From NCBI RefSeq assembly GCF_002149035.1, contig NZ_NGFP01000049.1, forward strand, positions 242-41,367: a stretch of DNA of 41,126 bases, given 5' to 3'. Made by a program: the position numbers and the translations under genes. Below the pieces are notes generated by a model. It did not search any database and was not told the DNA's origin. It was given only the letters and a program-made list of their open reading frames with translations. This document shows, piece by piece, positions 25,575-32,942 of this stretch. This DNA comes from Streptosporangium minutum (GTDB lineage: Bacteria; Actinomycetota; Actinomycetes; Streptosporangiales; Streptosporangiaceae). Positions within the stretch are counted from its first letter, which is position 1, and each line of letters opens with the position of its first letter.

Positions 25575-25690
25575 GCTCCCCCGCCGGTCGCGTTGAGGCG
25601 GATCTTCTTCCCGATGTACTTAGCCAGTATGGCCCGCTCAGGGAGTGCCGTGTCAGCGGGGCGGACGGATGGGGACTAGCATCGACAGAC

Positions 25691-27826
25691 GTGTCAAAGG
25701 TGATGGACCTTGTCAAGCGCCTGTTCATCGGGCGGGCGCTGCGCAGCACGCAGCTGCATGAGCAATTGCTCCCCAAACGCATCGCATTGCCGGTTTTCGC
25801 AAGCGACGCGCTCTCCTCGGTGGCCTACGCCCCGCAGGAGATCCTCGTCATCCTCTCCATCGCCGGCCTCTCGTTCTACAGCTTCGCCCCGTGGGTCGCC
25901 GTCGCCGTCGTCGTCGTGATGCTCACGGTCGTGGCGTCCTACCGGCAGAACGTGCACGCCTATCCCAGCGGCGGCGGCGACTACGAGGTGGCCACCGTCA
26001 ACCTCGGCCAGAACGCCGGCCTCACCGTCGCCAGCGCCCTGATGGTCGACTACGTCCTCACCGTCGCGGTGTCGGTGGCCAACGGCGTCGACTACGTCGG
26101 CGCCACGATCCCCTACGTCGCCGAGCACAAGCCGCTGGTCGCGATAGCCATCGTCGTCCTGCTGACGCTGGTCAACCTCCGCGGCATCCGCGAGTCCGGC
26201 GGAGCCTTCGCGATCCCCACCTACGCCTTCATGTTCGCGGTCATCGGCCTGATCGTGTGGGGCGGCTTCCGGCTGCTCGTGCTCGGCGACGAACTGCGCG
26301 CCCCCACCGCCGGCTACGAGATCCTCGCCGAGCAGGCCAACATGACGTCCTTCGCGGCGGCCTTCCTCATCCTGCGGGCGTTCTCCTCCGGCTGCGCCGC
26401 GCTCACCGGCGTGGAGGCGATCAGCAACGGCGTGCCCGCCTTCCGCAAGCCCAAGAGCAAGAACGCCGCGACCACGCTGCTGATGATGGGCCTGGTCTCG
26501 GTCGTCATGTTCGTGGGCATCATCTCGCTCGGCATGGCCTCCGGCGTCAAGCTCGCCGACCCCGCCAGGGCCGCCTACGACGTGCTCATCGACGGCAGGC
26601 CCGCGGGGCCCGACTACTACCAGCAGCCGATCATCGCCCAGGTCGCCGAGGCGGTCTTCGGCCACGGCTCGCTGTTCTTCTTCGCCATCGCCGCGGTCAC
26701 CGCGCTGATCCTCTTCCTCGCGGCCAACACCGCCTTCAATGGGTTCCCGGTGCTCGGCTCCATCCTGGCCCAGGACCGTTTCCTCCCCCGCCAGCTGCAC
26801 ACCCGGGGTGACCGGCTGGCCTTCTCCAACGGCATCATCTTCCTGGCCGCCGCCGCGTGCCTGCTGCTGTGGGGCTTCGATGCCGACGTCAGCCGCCTGC
26901 TCAACCTCTACATCGTGGGCGTCTTCGTGTCGTTCACGCTGAGCCAGATCGGCATGGTCCGGCACTGGACCCGGCATCTGAAGACCGAGACCGACTCCTC
27001 GGTCCGCCAGCAGATGAGACGTTCGCGGGCCATCAACTTCTTCGGCGGCGTCATGACCGGCGTGGTGCTGGTGGTCGTGCTGCTCACCAAGTTCACCCAC
27101 GGCGCGTGGATCGTCTGCGTGGCCATGCCGCTGCTGTTCCTGATGATGAAGGCCATCCACCGCCACTACGAGAAGGTGGCCCGCGAGCTCGCCGTCTCCG
27201 AGGACGCCCAGATGGACGAGTCGATGCTGCCGGCCCGCAACCACGCCGTCGTCCTGGTCTCCAAGATCCACAAGCCGACCCTGCGCGCTCTCGCCTACGC
27301 CCGCGCCACCCGGCCCTCGACCCTGGAGGCGCTCACCGTGGGCGTGGAGGGCGAGGAGGCCCGCGCCCTGCAGGAGGAGTGGGAGCGGCGGGGCATCCCG
27401 GTGCCGCTGAAGATGCTCGACTCGCCCTACCGCGAGATCACCCGGCCGATCCTGGAGTACGTCAAGTCGCTGCGCCGCCGCTCGCCCCGCGACGTGGTGA
27501 CCGTCTACATCCCCGAGTACGTCGTCGGCCACTGGTGGGAGCACCTGCTGCACAACCAGAGCGCGCTGCGGCTCAAGGGCCGGCTGCTCTTCCAGCCCGG
27601 AGTGATGGTCACCAGCGTGCCCTGGCAGCTCCACTCCTCCGATCGCCTCAAGGGCCGCCCCGAGCGCTACGCCCCCAACGCCGTCCGCCGCCGGCATCGT
27701 GAGGCGCCCGCGGGGGAGGCGCGCCACGATGAGGCGCTCCGGGAGGAGGAGGCCGCCGTGGAGGAGGCCGTCCGCGACGCGGTGGTCCGTGACGAGATGG
27801 CCCGGGGCGAGGACGGCAAGGCATAA
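25691..27826 (+). CDS. KimA-like APC superfamily potassium transporter
   Basis: 711 residues. About twelve membrane helices fill residues 30-490. The opening LPKRIALPVFASDALSSVAY, followed by APQEI, is the signature seen in B. subtilis KimA (YdaO) and mycobacterial Rv2690c. A C-terminal cytosolic domain (about 500-650) with HAVVLVSKIHKPTLRALAYA resembles the USP-like domain of KimA, which binds c-di-AMP there. The last 45 residues are a charged Arg/Glu tail. KimA is a high-affinity K+/H+ symporter; divergent placement from ceoBC supports a K+ role here. The GTG start at 25691 (SKVMDLVKRLFIGR) fits homologues, though the ribosome site is weak; ATG 25703 is possible. Confidence 0.85.
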   Translation: MSKVMDLVKRLFIGRALRSTQLHEQLLPKRIALPVFASDALSSVAYAPQEILVILSIAGLSFYSFAPWVAVAVVVVMLTVVASYRQNVHAYPSGGGDYEVATVNLGQNAGLTVASALMVDYVLTVAVSVANGVDYVGATIPYVAEHKPLVAIAIVVLLTLVNLRGIRESGGAFAIPTYAFMFAVIGLIVWGGFRLLVLGDELRAPTAGYEILAEQANMTSFAAAFLILRAFSSGCAALTGVEAISNGVPAFRKPKSKNAATTLLMMGLVSVVMFVGIISLGMASGVKLADPARAAYDVLIDGRPAGPDYYQQPIIAQVAEAVFGHGSLFFFAIAAVTALILFLAANTAFNGFPVLGSILAQDRFLPRQLHTRGDRLAFSNGIIFLAAAACLLLWGFDADVSRLLNLYIVGVFVSFTLSQIGMVRHWTRHLKTETDSSVRQQMRRSRAINFFGGVMTGVVLVVVLLTKFTHGAWIVCVAMPLLFLMMKAIHRHYEKVARELAVSEDAQMDESMLPARNHAVVLVSKIHKPTLRALAYARATRPSTLEALTVGVEGEEARALQEEWERRGIPVPLKMLDSPYREITRPILEYVKSLRRRSPRDVVTVYIPEYVVGHWWEHLLHNQSALRLKGRLLFQPGVMVTSVPWQLHSSDRLKGRPERYAPNAVRRRHREAPAGEARHDEALREEEAAVEEAVRDAVVRDEMARGEDGKA

Positions 27827-27887
27827 CCTTTCGTATGTACTCCTGACGACAGGGAGGCTCGACGACGACGGACTGTGGGGGCATGGC

Positions 27888-29126
27888 ATGGCGGTTGAAC
27901 TGACGGTGGGACCGGTCGCGCACGGCGGCTGGTGTGTCGCCCGCCACGACGGCCGGGTGGTCTTCGTACGGCACGCGCTCCCCGGCGAGCGCGTCCTCGC
28001 GGAGATCACCGAGGAGACCAGCCGTTTCCTGCGGGCCGACGCCGTCGAGATCCTGGAGCCCTCCGCCGACCGGGTGACCCCGCCGTGCCCGTTCGCCGGG
28101 CCCGGCCGCTGCGGAGGCTGCGACTGGCAGCACGCCTCCCTCGACGCCCAGCGCCTGTTGAAGACCGACGTGGTCGCCGAGCAGCTCAGGCGGCTGGCCG
28201 GAATCGAGTGGAAGGGCGTCGTCGAGGAGGTGCCCGGCGCCCCCGACGGCCTCGGCTGGCGCACCCGCGTGCAGTTCGCCGTCGACCGTGAGGGCGTCCT
28301 CGGCCTGCGCCGTCACCGCTCCCACGACATCCAGCCGGTGGACGCCTGCCTGATCGCCCATCCGGAGGTGGAGAACGTCGGCGCCGAGGTCATGAACTGG
28401 CGCAACGCCTCCTCGGTCGAGGTCATCGCCTCCAGCGCCGGGGAGCAGGCCGTCGTGGTCGCCCCCCGGCCCCGCCGTACGGTGGCCGTGCCCGACCTCG
28501 ACACGAGCGTGGCCGTCTTCGTCGACGAGGGCAAGGGCCGCACCCGCGTGGTCCACGGCCGCAACCACCTCACCGAGCGCGTCGGCGACCGGGACTTCCA
28601 GGTCACCGGGAGCGGTTTCTGGCAGGTCCACCCGGGCGCCGCGGCCACGCTGCTCGCCACGGTCCTGGAGTTCGCCGCCCCGCAGCCGGGGGAGTGGGCC
28701 CTGGACCTCTACTGCGGTGTCGGCCTGTTCGCCGCGGGCCTGGCCGAGGCCGTCGGCCCCGAGGGCGCCGTGTTCGGCGTCGAGTCCGAGGCCGTGGCCG
28801 TGCGCGACGCCGAACGCAACCTCCGTGACCTGCCCCAGGCCCGCTTCGCCCGGGGCCGCGTCGAGAACGCCCTCGACCGCTTCGGCATCGAGCGCGCCGA
28901 CCTGGTCGTCGTCGACCCGCCCCGGGCCGGTCTGGGACGCGACGTCGTCGGCCGCATCGCCACCCTCCAGGCCGGCCGCATCGTCTACGTCTCCTGCGAC
29001 CCGGCCACCCTCGCCCGTGACATCGCCTGGCTCGCCGACCACGGCTACAGCCTCGCCGACCTGCGCGCCTTCGACGCCTTCCCGATGACCCACCACGTGG
29101 AGTGCGTGGCCCTGCTGGTCAAATAG
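27888..29126 (+). CDS. TrmA/RlmD-family 23S rRNA or tRNA uracil-5 methyltransferase
   Basis: 412 residues. An N-terminal TRAM domain (about 1-55, GGWCVARHDGRVVFVRHALP) binds RNA. Cys67, Cys75, Cys78 (CPFAGPGRCGGC) and Cys154 should hold a [4Fe-4S] cluster. The SAM domain contains LDLYCGVGLFAAGLAEAVG and VVDPPRAGLG, with catalytic nucleophile Cys370 in YVSCDPATLARD. It makes m5U in rRNA or tRNA; the exact site cannot be told. The start at 27888 is chosen because family similarity begins there; the in-frame extension to 27699 overlaps the permease gene. It follows the permease as in M. tuberculosis (Rv2689c/Rv2690c). Its last 8 bp overlap the convergent Clp-N gene. Confidence 0.88.
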   Translation: MAVELTVGPVAHGGWCVARHDGRVVFVRHALPGERVLAEITEETSRFLRADAVEILEPSADRVTPPCPFAGPGRCGGCDWQHASLDAQRLLKTDVVAEQLRRLAGIEWKGVVEEVPGAPDGLGWRTRVQFAVDREGVLGLRRHRSHDIQPVDACLIAHPEVENVGAEVMNWRNASSVEVIASSAGEQAVVVAPRPRRTVAVPDLDTSVAVFVDEGKGRTRVVHGRNHLTERVGDRDFQVTGSGFWQVHPGAAATLLATVLEFAAPQPGEWALDLYCGVGLFAAGLAEAVGPEGAVFGVESEAVAVRDAERNLRDLPQARFARGRVENALDRFGIERADLVVVDPPRAGLGRDVVGRIATLQAGRIVYVSCDPATLARDIAWLADHGYSLADLRAFDAFPMTHHVECVALLVK

Positions 29127-29913
29127 CCGATCCGGCTTCCGGCCGGCGCTGTCCCTCGTCGCCGCCGAGCCGTTCCTCCAGCCGTTCCAGCCTCTGGAGG
29201 ATCGGCTGCAGTTCCTGGCGGATGGCGGTGGACAGGGCCGCGGCCGGGGTGGCCGGGGCCGCCGCGGCGGTGCCGGCCTGGCCCTGCGCCCGGAGGTGGA
29301 CGTAGCCGGCCAGGGCGGCCGTGACGGTGCGGCGGGTCAGCCGCGGCTCGGCGCCGAGACCCCGCAGGAGCTGACCGGCGGCCCCGTCGGGTTCGCCGAT
29401 CAGCCCGAGCAGGAGGTGCTCGCAGCCGACGTAGTTGTGCCCCATGCCGGTCGCGTCGGTGACCGTCAGCTCCAGGGCTCCCGCTGCGGATCCGCTGAAC
29501 CGGAGCGGGGCGCCGTCCGGTGGTCCGGCGGGAGGCGCCGCGGGGGCCAGCCGGTCCAGCTCGCGCCGTACCTGCTCGGGGTCGATCTCCATGGCGCGCA
29601 GGATGTGCAGGGCCAGGTTGCCGCCCTCGGCCAGCATGCCGCTCAGCAGGTGCTCGGTGCCGACCTCGGCGGCCCCCTCGGCGCGTGCCTGCTCCACCGC
29701 GAGCTTGACCGCGGTGCGGGTCCGATCGGTGAAATGCGTGAAGCGGGCCGTCGGGTCGTCGAGGTCGGGGGCGCTCAGCGCCGTCTCCCGGATGGCGGTG
29801 ACCCGCCGTACGGCCTGCTCCAGGGCGCGCTGGCAGATGGCCGAGACCGGCACGCCCGCCTCCTTGACGGCTTCGGCCAGTTCGTCGGGCAGATAGACAT
29901 TGATCTTCGGCAT
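29119..29913 (-). CDS. Ribbon-helix-helix protein fused to a Clp-N domain
   Basis: 264 residues. Residues 1-45 (KINVYLPDELAEAVKEAG and the following helix) look like a CopG/Arc-type ribbon-helix-helix DNA-binding unit. Two Clp-N repeats follow: about 60-125 (AVKLAVEQARAEGAAEVGTEH, broken here as AVKLAVEQARAEG then AAEVGTEHLLSGML) and about 150-215 (GHNYVGCEHLLLGLIGE). Clp-N normally binds substrates or adaptors of ClpA/C, but no AAA+ ATPase is attached. The C-terminus has an Ala-rich linker and a short coiled-coil (LQPILQRLERLEERL). It may act as a transcription factor controlled by Clp-type ligands, or as a Clp adaptor. A palindromic promoter sequence suggests autoregulation. Confidence 0.8.
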   Translation of the reverse strand: MPKINVYLPDELAEAVKEAGVPVSAICQRALEQAVRRVTAIRETALSAPDLDDPTARFTHFTDRTRTAVKLAVEQARAEGAAEVGTEHLLSGMLAEGGNLALHILRAMEIDPEQVRRELDRLAPAAPPAGPPDGAPLRFSGSAAGALELTVTDATGMGHNYVGCEHLLLGLIGEPDGAAGQLLRGLGAEPRLTRRTVTAALAGYVHLRAQGQAGTAAAAPATPAAALSTAIRQELQPILQRLERLEERLGGDEGQRRPEAGSAI

Positions 29914-29937
29914 TGGCCCCCCTGTGGGGTTAGTGAA

Positions 29938-29961
29938 GGGTTATAACCCAGTTATAACCCC
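29938..29961. promoter_or_regulatory. Tandem palindromic operator upstream of the RHH/Clp-N gene
   Basis: GGGTTATAACCC (29938-29949, perfect 12-bp palindrome) is followed after one A by GTTATAACCCC, a second palindrome core. TTATAACCC therefore repeats with an 11-bp period. A third half-site, GGGGTTA, lies at 29926-29932. It sits 25-48 bp upstream of the start codon; paired sites one helical turn apart suit RHH dimers. Confidence 0.65.
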
Positions 29962-29976
29962 GCCTGGGGGGCCTGT

Positions 29977-31050
29977 CTAGCGGGACATGGCCGTCAGCAG
30001 CCGGGCGACGTCGGAGGTGGGGGCGGCGCCCCGGGTGGACAGCCAGGCCAGCCCGTTGCGGGCGGTGAAGGCGACGAGCTTGCGGGCGTCGGCCGCGGTG
30101 AGATCCCGGGAGCCGGCCAGGACGGGGGTGAGGGCGATCCGGTGCCAGGCGGTGGGCACGCCCAGGGAGCGGGCGACCTGGGCGTGGGCGGCGCGGACGG
30201 CCGAGGCGACGGGCCGCAGGTCCGCCTGGCCGGCGGGGGTGCGCCAGACCGGGGCGAGGAGGTTGACGGCGGTGATCTCGACGCCCGCCTGCCGGCTGGC
30301 GCGGAGCATCGCCTCGTCGCGGGGGGCCAGGCCGGTCCTGGTCACCGGCAGGGTGAAGCTCACGGTGAGCGGACGGCCCCGCGCGGCGGCCTCGCGCTGG
30401 AGGGCCGTGATCGCGCCGGCGCGGCGCAGGACGGTCTCGTCGTCACCCGGATCCTGGACCTCGAAGTCGATGTAGGTGGCGCCGAAGGCTCCGACCGCCC
30501 GGCGGTAGGCGGCGGTGAGGCGGCCGAGGTCGGTGCAGGCGGCGGCCAGCTCGCGGCCGGCCGGACCGCCGAAGGCGAGACCGGCGTCGCCGCCGGCCGC
30601 GCGCAGGCGACCCAGGCGGTTGGCGACCGGATTGCCGTCCTGCTCCTGCCCGCCGCCCCACTCGGGCGTGCAGCCGCGCTGCCCGGCGGTGAGGTGCCCG
30701 AGGGTGAACCAGCGGACGTTGCTCTGCCGGGCGGCCCTGGTCAGGTTGTAGAGCGGATCGCGGACGGTGTCCACGAACGTCACGAAACCCGACGGGCGGA
30801 CGCCGGCGGGGGAGGGCGCCGGTCCGGGCGCCCGGTCGGCCGCGGGCCGGGTGGTCAGATGAGGCGGGCTGACCCTGACGTGGGGCGCCTGGCCGGCCCG
30901 CGCCCAGCCGCCGGTCTCGGCGGGCAGCACCCAGATGGCGAGGCCGGTGCCGGCGACGAGCGCGGCCGACGCGAGCGCGACCAGGGATCGGGGCGGGGTG
31001 CCCGGCTCGCGGGTCCGGCGGGTGGCGGAGCGGTCTGTCGCCACCGACAT
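29977..31050 (-). CDS. Secreted GH18-like (chitinase-related) protein
   Basis: 357 residues. A basic N-terminus and a hydrophobic helix (SLVALASAALVAGTGLAIWVL, about residues 22-41) form a signal anchor or uncleaved signal. A Pro-rich linker to about residue 85 follows, then a TIM-barrel-like domain. Visible GH18-type elements are RWFTLGHLTA, GGDAGLAFGG, and YIDFEV after GAFGAT, which keeps the terminal D-x-E of the catalytic DxxDxDxE signature. Chitin or another glycan is the possible substrate, but the first Asp residues of the motif are absent, so activity is uncertain. ATG 31050 is preferred (GGTGA upstream); GTG 31059 is in frame. Its upstream region is occupied by the right end of the IscB element. 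Confidence 0.72.
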   Translation of the reverse strand: MSVATDRSATRRTREPGTPPRSLVALASAALVAGTGLAIWVLPAETGGWARAGQAPHVRVSPPHLTTRPAADRAPGPAPSPAGVRPSGFVTFVDTVRDPLYNLTRAARQSNVRWFTLGHLTAGQRGCTPEWGGGQEQDGNPVANRLGRLRAAGGDAGLAFGGPAGRELAAACTDLGRLTAAYRRAVGAFGATYIDFEVQDPGDDETVLRRAGAITALQREAAARGRPLTVSFTLPVTRTGLAPRDEAMLRASRQAGVEITAVNLLAPVWRTPAGQADLRPVASAVRAAHAQVARSLGVPTAWHRIALTPVLAGSRDLTAADARKLVAFTARNGLAWLSTRGAAPTSDVARLLTAMSR

Positions 31051-31077
31051 CGGATTCACCAGAATCTGCCGAGGACG

Positions 31078-31097
31078 CCCCGGTCTTCAGGCCGGGG
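31078..31097 (-). repeat. Right-end subterminal hairpin of the IscB element
   Basis: Plus strand CCCCGGTC-TTCA-GGCCGGGG: an 8-bp stem including one T-G wobble. On the iscB strand it follows GATTCCTC, the usual surrounding of right ends in actinobacterial IS605-type elements as I remember them. It ends 18 bp before the GTG of the GH18-like gene. Confidence 0.7.
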
Positions 31098-31146
31098 AGG
31101 AATCGGGAGCGGGAGGGCCGCCAAGGCCCGAGCGTGTCCTGGCCGG

Positions 31147-32454
31147 TCAGTCATTTCGATCAGCTTCTTTCTGAGTCGTGTAGCCGTAGCCGTCCGCGCG
31201 CTGAAGATGACGGACATGCCTGTGGTTGATCCCGGCGACGCGACCGTGCCGGGTAGTGACGTCGAACGAGCCGGAGGATCGGACCAGGACTCGCCCGACG
31301 TGAACCCCGGCTTTCTTGCCTGTCGGGACGTTCGCCCGGACCAGGTCGCCGGTTTGGAAGCCGTGGTGCAATTTGATCCGTGGCCGGAGGAGGCGGGGGA
31401 ACCCGTATCGGTCGGGGGTGGTGCGGGCGTAGGTACCGCGCCCGGTCGCCGTGACCACCAGGACCGTGGACGGCCAGCCGATCACGGTCTCCAGGTGGCC
31501 GACGTGCAGCGCGTCCAACGCGTGCGACTTGGCGGCGCCGGTGCGAGAGCGGTTCCACCTGGTGCGTCCGCCCGACGCCGTCGCGATCGGCAGGCCGGTC
31601 GCCTCCAGCGCCCGCCACAGTGCCCACCGGGTGGCGTTGACGGCGGCGGCGTCGCGCAGCGGAGCCTTGACCTGCCTGAGGATCGTCGCCAGCAGGGCGG
31701 GCCTGGCTTTGAGGAACTCCTCCACGGGGGTGGCGTTCTTGGTCTGGTTGCACGGGACGCAGGCCACGGTCAGGTTGCTGATCCGATCGGAGCCACCTCG
31801 GGAGCGCGGATGGATGTGGTCGATGTTCAGCGGCGCCCCGGAGATTCCGCAGTACGCGCACGCCCGGCCCCATTTGGCCAGTAGGTATTCGCGCACCTCG
31901 TACCCGACGAGGGTGCCCCGCTGGTACTCCGCTCCTGCAAGCGGCCTACCGGCCGACAGGGTATGCGTGTCGAACGCGACCCGCTCCACATGCACGGCGC
32001 TGACGGGTGCCCAGCGCCTCAGGCGGCCCACCCACGACATGGTGGTGTCCACGCGGTGTTTCAGGGACGGCGCGAGCCACCCCTTGGGTTTGGTGCGGTT
32101 GTTGAATCGGGGCGCGCGGTAGCGCAGGTTCCGGGACCTACGTCCCCGGCGCAGCGCAGCCCGCGAGGCGAGCCTGTCGCCGATCGCTGCGCCTCGGTGG
32201 TCGAGCTGGAGCGCGTACCTGCCGGTACGGCTCCCGCCGTGCTCGGTGAACACGGCAATGCCGGTGTGCTTGCTGCCGGGGTCTATGCCGACGTGCACGC
32301 CTGCGACGGTGGAGCCGGCGGCGGTGCGGTCCTTGAGACGGATGACGAACGGGGTGTGACGGTGAACCACAGCCCGGCCTGAGCGCAGGAGTTTCCGCGC
32401 GTAGGCCGGGCTCGTGGGCTGTAGCGGTTGGCCGTGCTTGTCGAGGACGAACAC
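31147..32454 (-). CDS. iscB: IscB, RNA-guided RuvC/HNH DNA nuclease
   Basis: IscB is the transposon-encoded ancestor of Cas9 and uses an omega RNA to cut DNA. Counting from GTG 32454 (435 residues): PLMP-type domain 1-45 (FVLDKHGQPLQP, with Gln for Met); RuvC-I Asp58 in GIDPGSKHTG; Arg-rich bridge helix 100-120 (RRGRRSRNLRYRAPRFNNR); RuvC-II Glu157 in HVERVAFD; HNH 195-240 with CAYCG, IDHIHPRSRGG (Asp212, His213) and CNQTKN; RuvC-III His311/Asp314 in SHALDAL. A C-terminal beta-rich domain likely reads the target-adjacent motif. All catalytic residues are present. A longer reading from ATG 32700 (517 residues, with AAGGAGGTG upstream) is open, but its extra 82 residues lack coding bias. Confidence 0.9.
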   Translation of the reverse strand: MFVLDKHGQPLQPTSPAYARKLLRSGRAVVHRHTPFVIRLKDRTAAGSTVAGVHVGIDPGSKHTGIAVFTEHGGSRTGRYALQLDHRGAAIGDRLASRAALRRGRRSRNLRYRAPRFNNRTKPKGWLAPSLKHRVDTTMSWVGRLRRWAPVSAVHVERVAFDTHTLSAGRPLAGAEYQRGTLVGYEVREYLLAKWGRACAYCGISGAPLNIDHIHPRSRGGSDRISNLTVACVPCNQTKNATPVEEFLKARPALLATILRQVKAPLRDAAAVNATRWALWRALEATGLPIATASGGRTRWNRSRTGAAKSHALDALHVGHLETVIGWPSTVLVVTATGRGTYARTTPDRYGFPRLLRPRIKLHHGFQTGDLVRANVPTGKKAGVHVGRVLVRSSGSFDVTTRHGRVAGINHRHVRHLQRADGYGYTTQKEADRND

Positions 32455-32795
32455 GACCGGGTGGGCTGAACTGCCCGCTCCCTCCCCGGCCGAAGCCAGG
32501 TCGGGGTGACGCCGAGCGGACCGGGTGCCGGTCCGCTCGGTCTCCCCTCGCCCATGTTGAACACCAGGTACCGCCGTGTGGCGGTGTCCATGAGCCGTTT
32601 CGTCCCGACCCTGCGGGGTGTCTGCTCCCACGGATTCCAGAGCGGCAGACTGAGGAAGCACCTGCCGGTGGGTCTGCTGTCTTGTGTTCAACGTAGCCAT
32701 CAAAACGCACCTCCTTGAGCTGATGGCTGGGGCTGGTCAACATGGGGCCATCGGTGCGCGGTGCGGCGCCTCAAGCCCCGGCCTTCAGACCGGGG
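32455..32795 (-). ncRNA. Putative omega RNA scaffold of IscB
   Basis: IscB omega RNAs are encoded just upstream of the ORF, with the guide at the 5' end drawn from sequence outside the left end. This 341-nt stretch is rich in helices: the left-end hairpin (32776-32795); a 10-bp long-range helix between 32737-32746 and 32551-32560 (TCAACATGGG with CCCATGTTGA); a perfect 13-bp hairpin at 32512-32540; and ACCGCC/GGCGGT and GTCTGC/GCAGAC hairpins between them. Codon bias is weak across it although it is open in the iscB frame. The guide would be the 16-20 nt just above about 32795. The exact ends are inferred. Confidence 0.65.
32776..32795 (-). repeat. Left-end hairpin of the IscB element
   Basis: On the iscB strand: CCCCGGTC-TGAA-GGCCGGGG, an 8-bp stem with one G-T pair. 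It differs from the plus-strand form of the right-end hairpin only in the loop. It is probably both the transposition hairpin and the first scaffold helix of the omega RNA. Confidence 0.7.
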
Positions 32796-32942
32796 TCGTT
32801 GACCTTCTCGACGACATCGAATGGTCGCGGAGAGTGTTCGATCCGTTACCAAGCGGACCGAAAGTTTGAACGTTAGCAAGCGGCCGCGACACCGCGCGGG
32901 CTTTCTGTGGATGCCGTCCGGAGTGCCCGGATAATGGGGTTC

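Larger units (their letters stand above)
31078..32795 (-). mobile_element. IS200/IS605-type element encoding IscB (no TnpA)
   Basis: The minimal limits are set by two similar 20-bp hairpins, at 31078-31097 (right end, after iscB) and 32776-32795 (left end, before the presumed omega RNA). Imperfect subterminal hairpins with conserved CCCCGG/CCGGGG arms are typical of IS200/IS605 and ISC elements, which move as single strands and lack inverted terminal repeats or target duplications. The true cleavage sites lie some bases outside and cannot be fixed here. No Y1 transposase is in the window, so it would need TnpA in trans. Third-position GC of iscB is lower than in its neighbours, consistent with transfer. 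It lies between the GH18-like and LLM genes. Confidence 0.75.

Noticed and set aside
25575-25690. c-di-AMP (ydaO-type) riboswitch before the KimA-like gene.
   Set aside because: The gap is 116 bp, and I cannot find the conserved ydaO sequence blocks in either orientation.
25694-28264. Minus-strand open frame of 856 codons opposite the KimA-like permease.
   Set aside because: Composition is typical of antisense GC-rich DNA, and the plus-strand protein is a clear transporter.
31147-32700. TnpB-type nuclease.
   Set aside because: An HNH domain is inserted between RuvC-II and RuvC-III and a bridge helix follows RuvC-I. This is IscB architecture; TnpB has a zinc finger in place of HNH.
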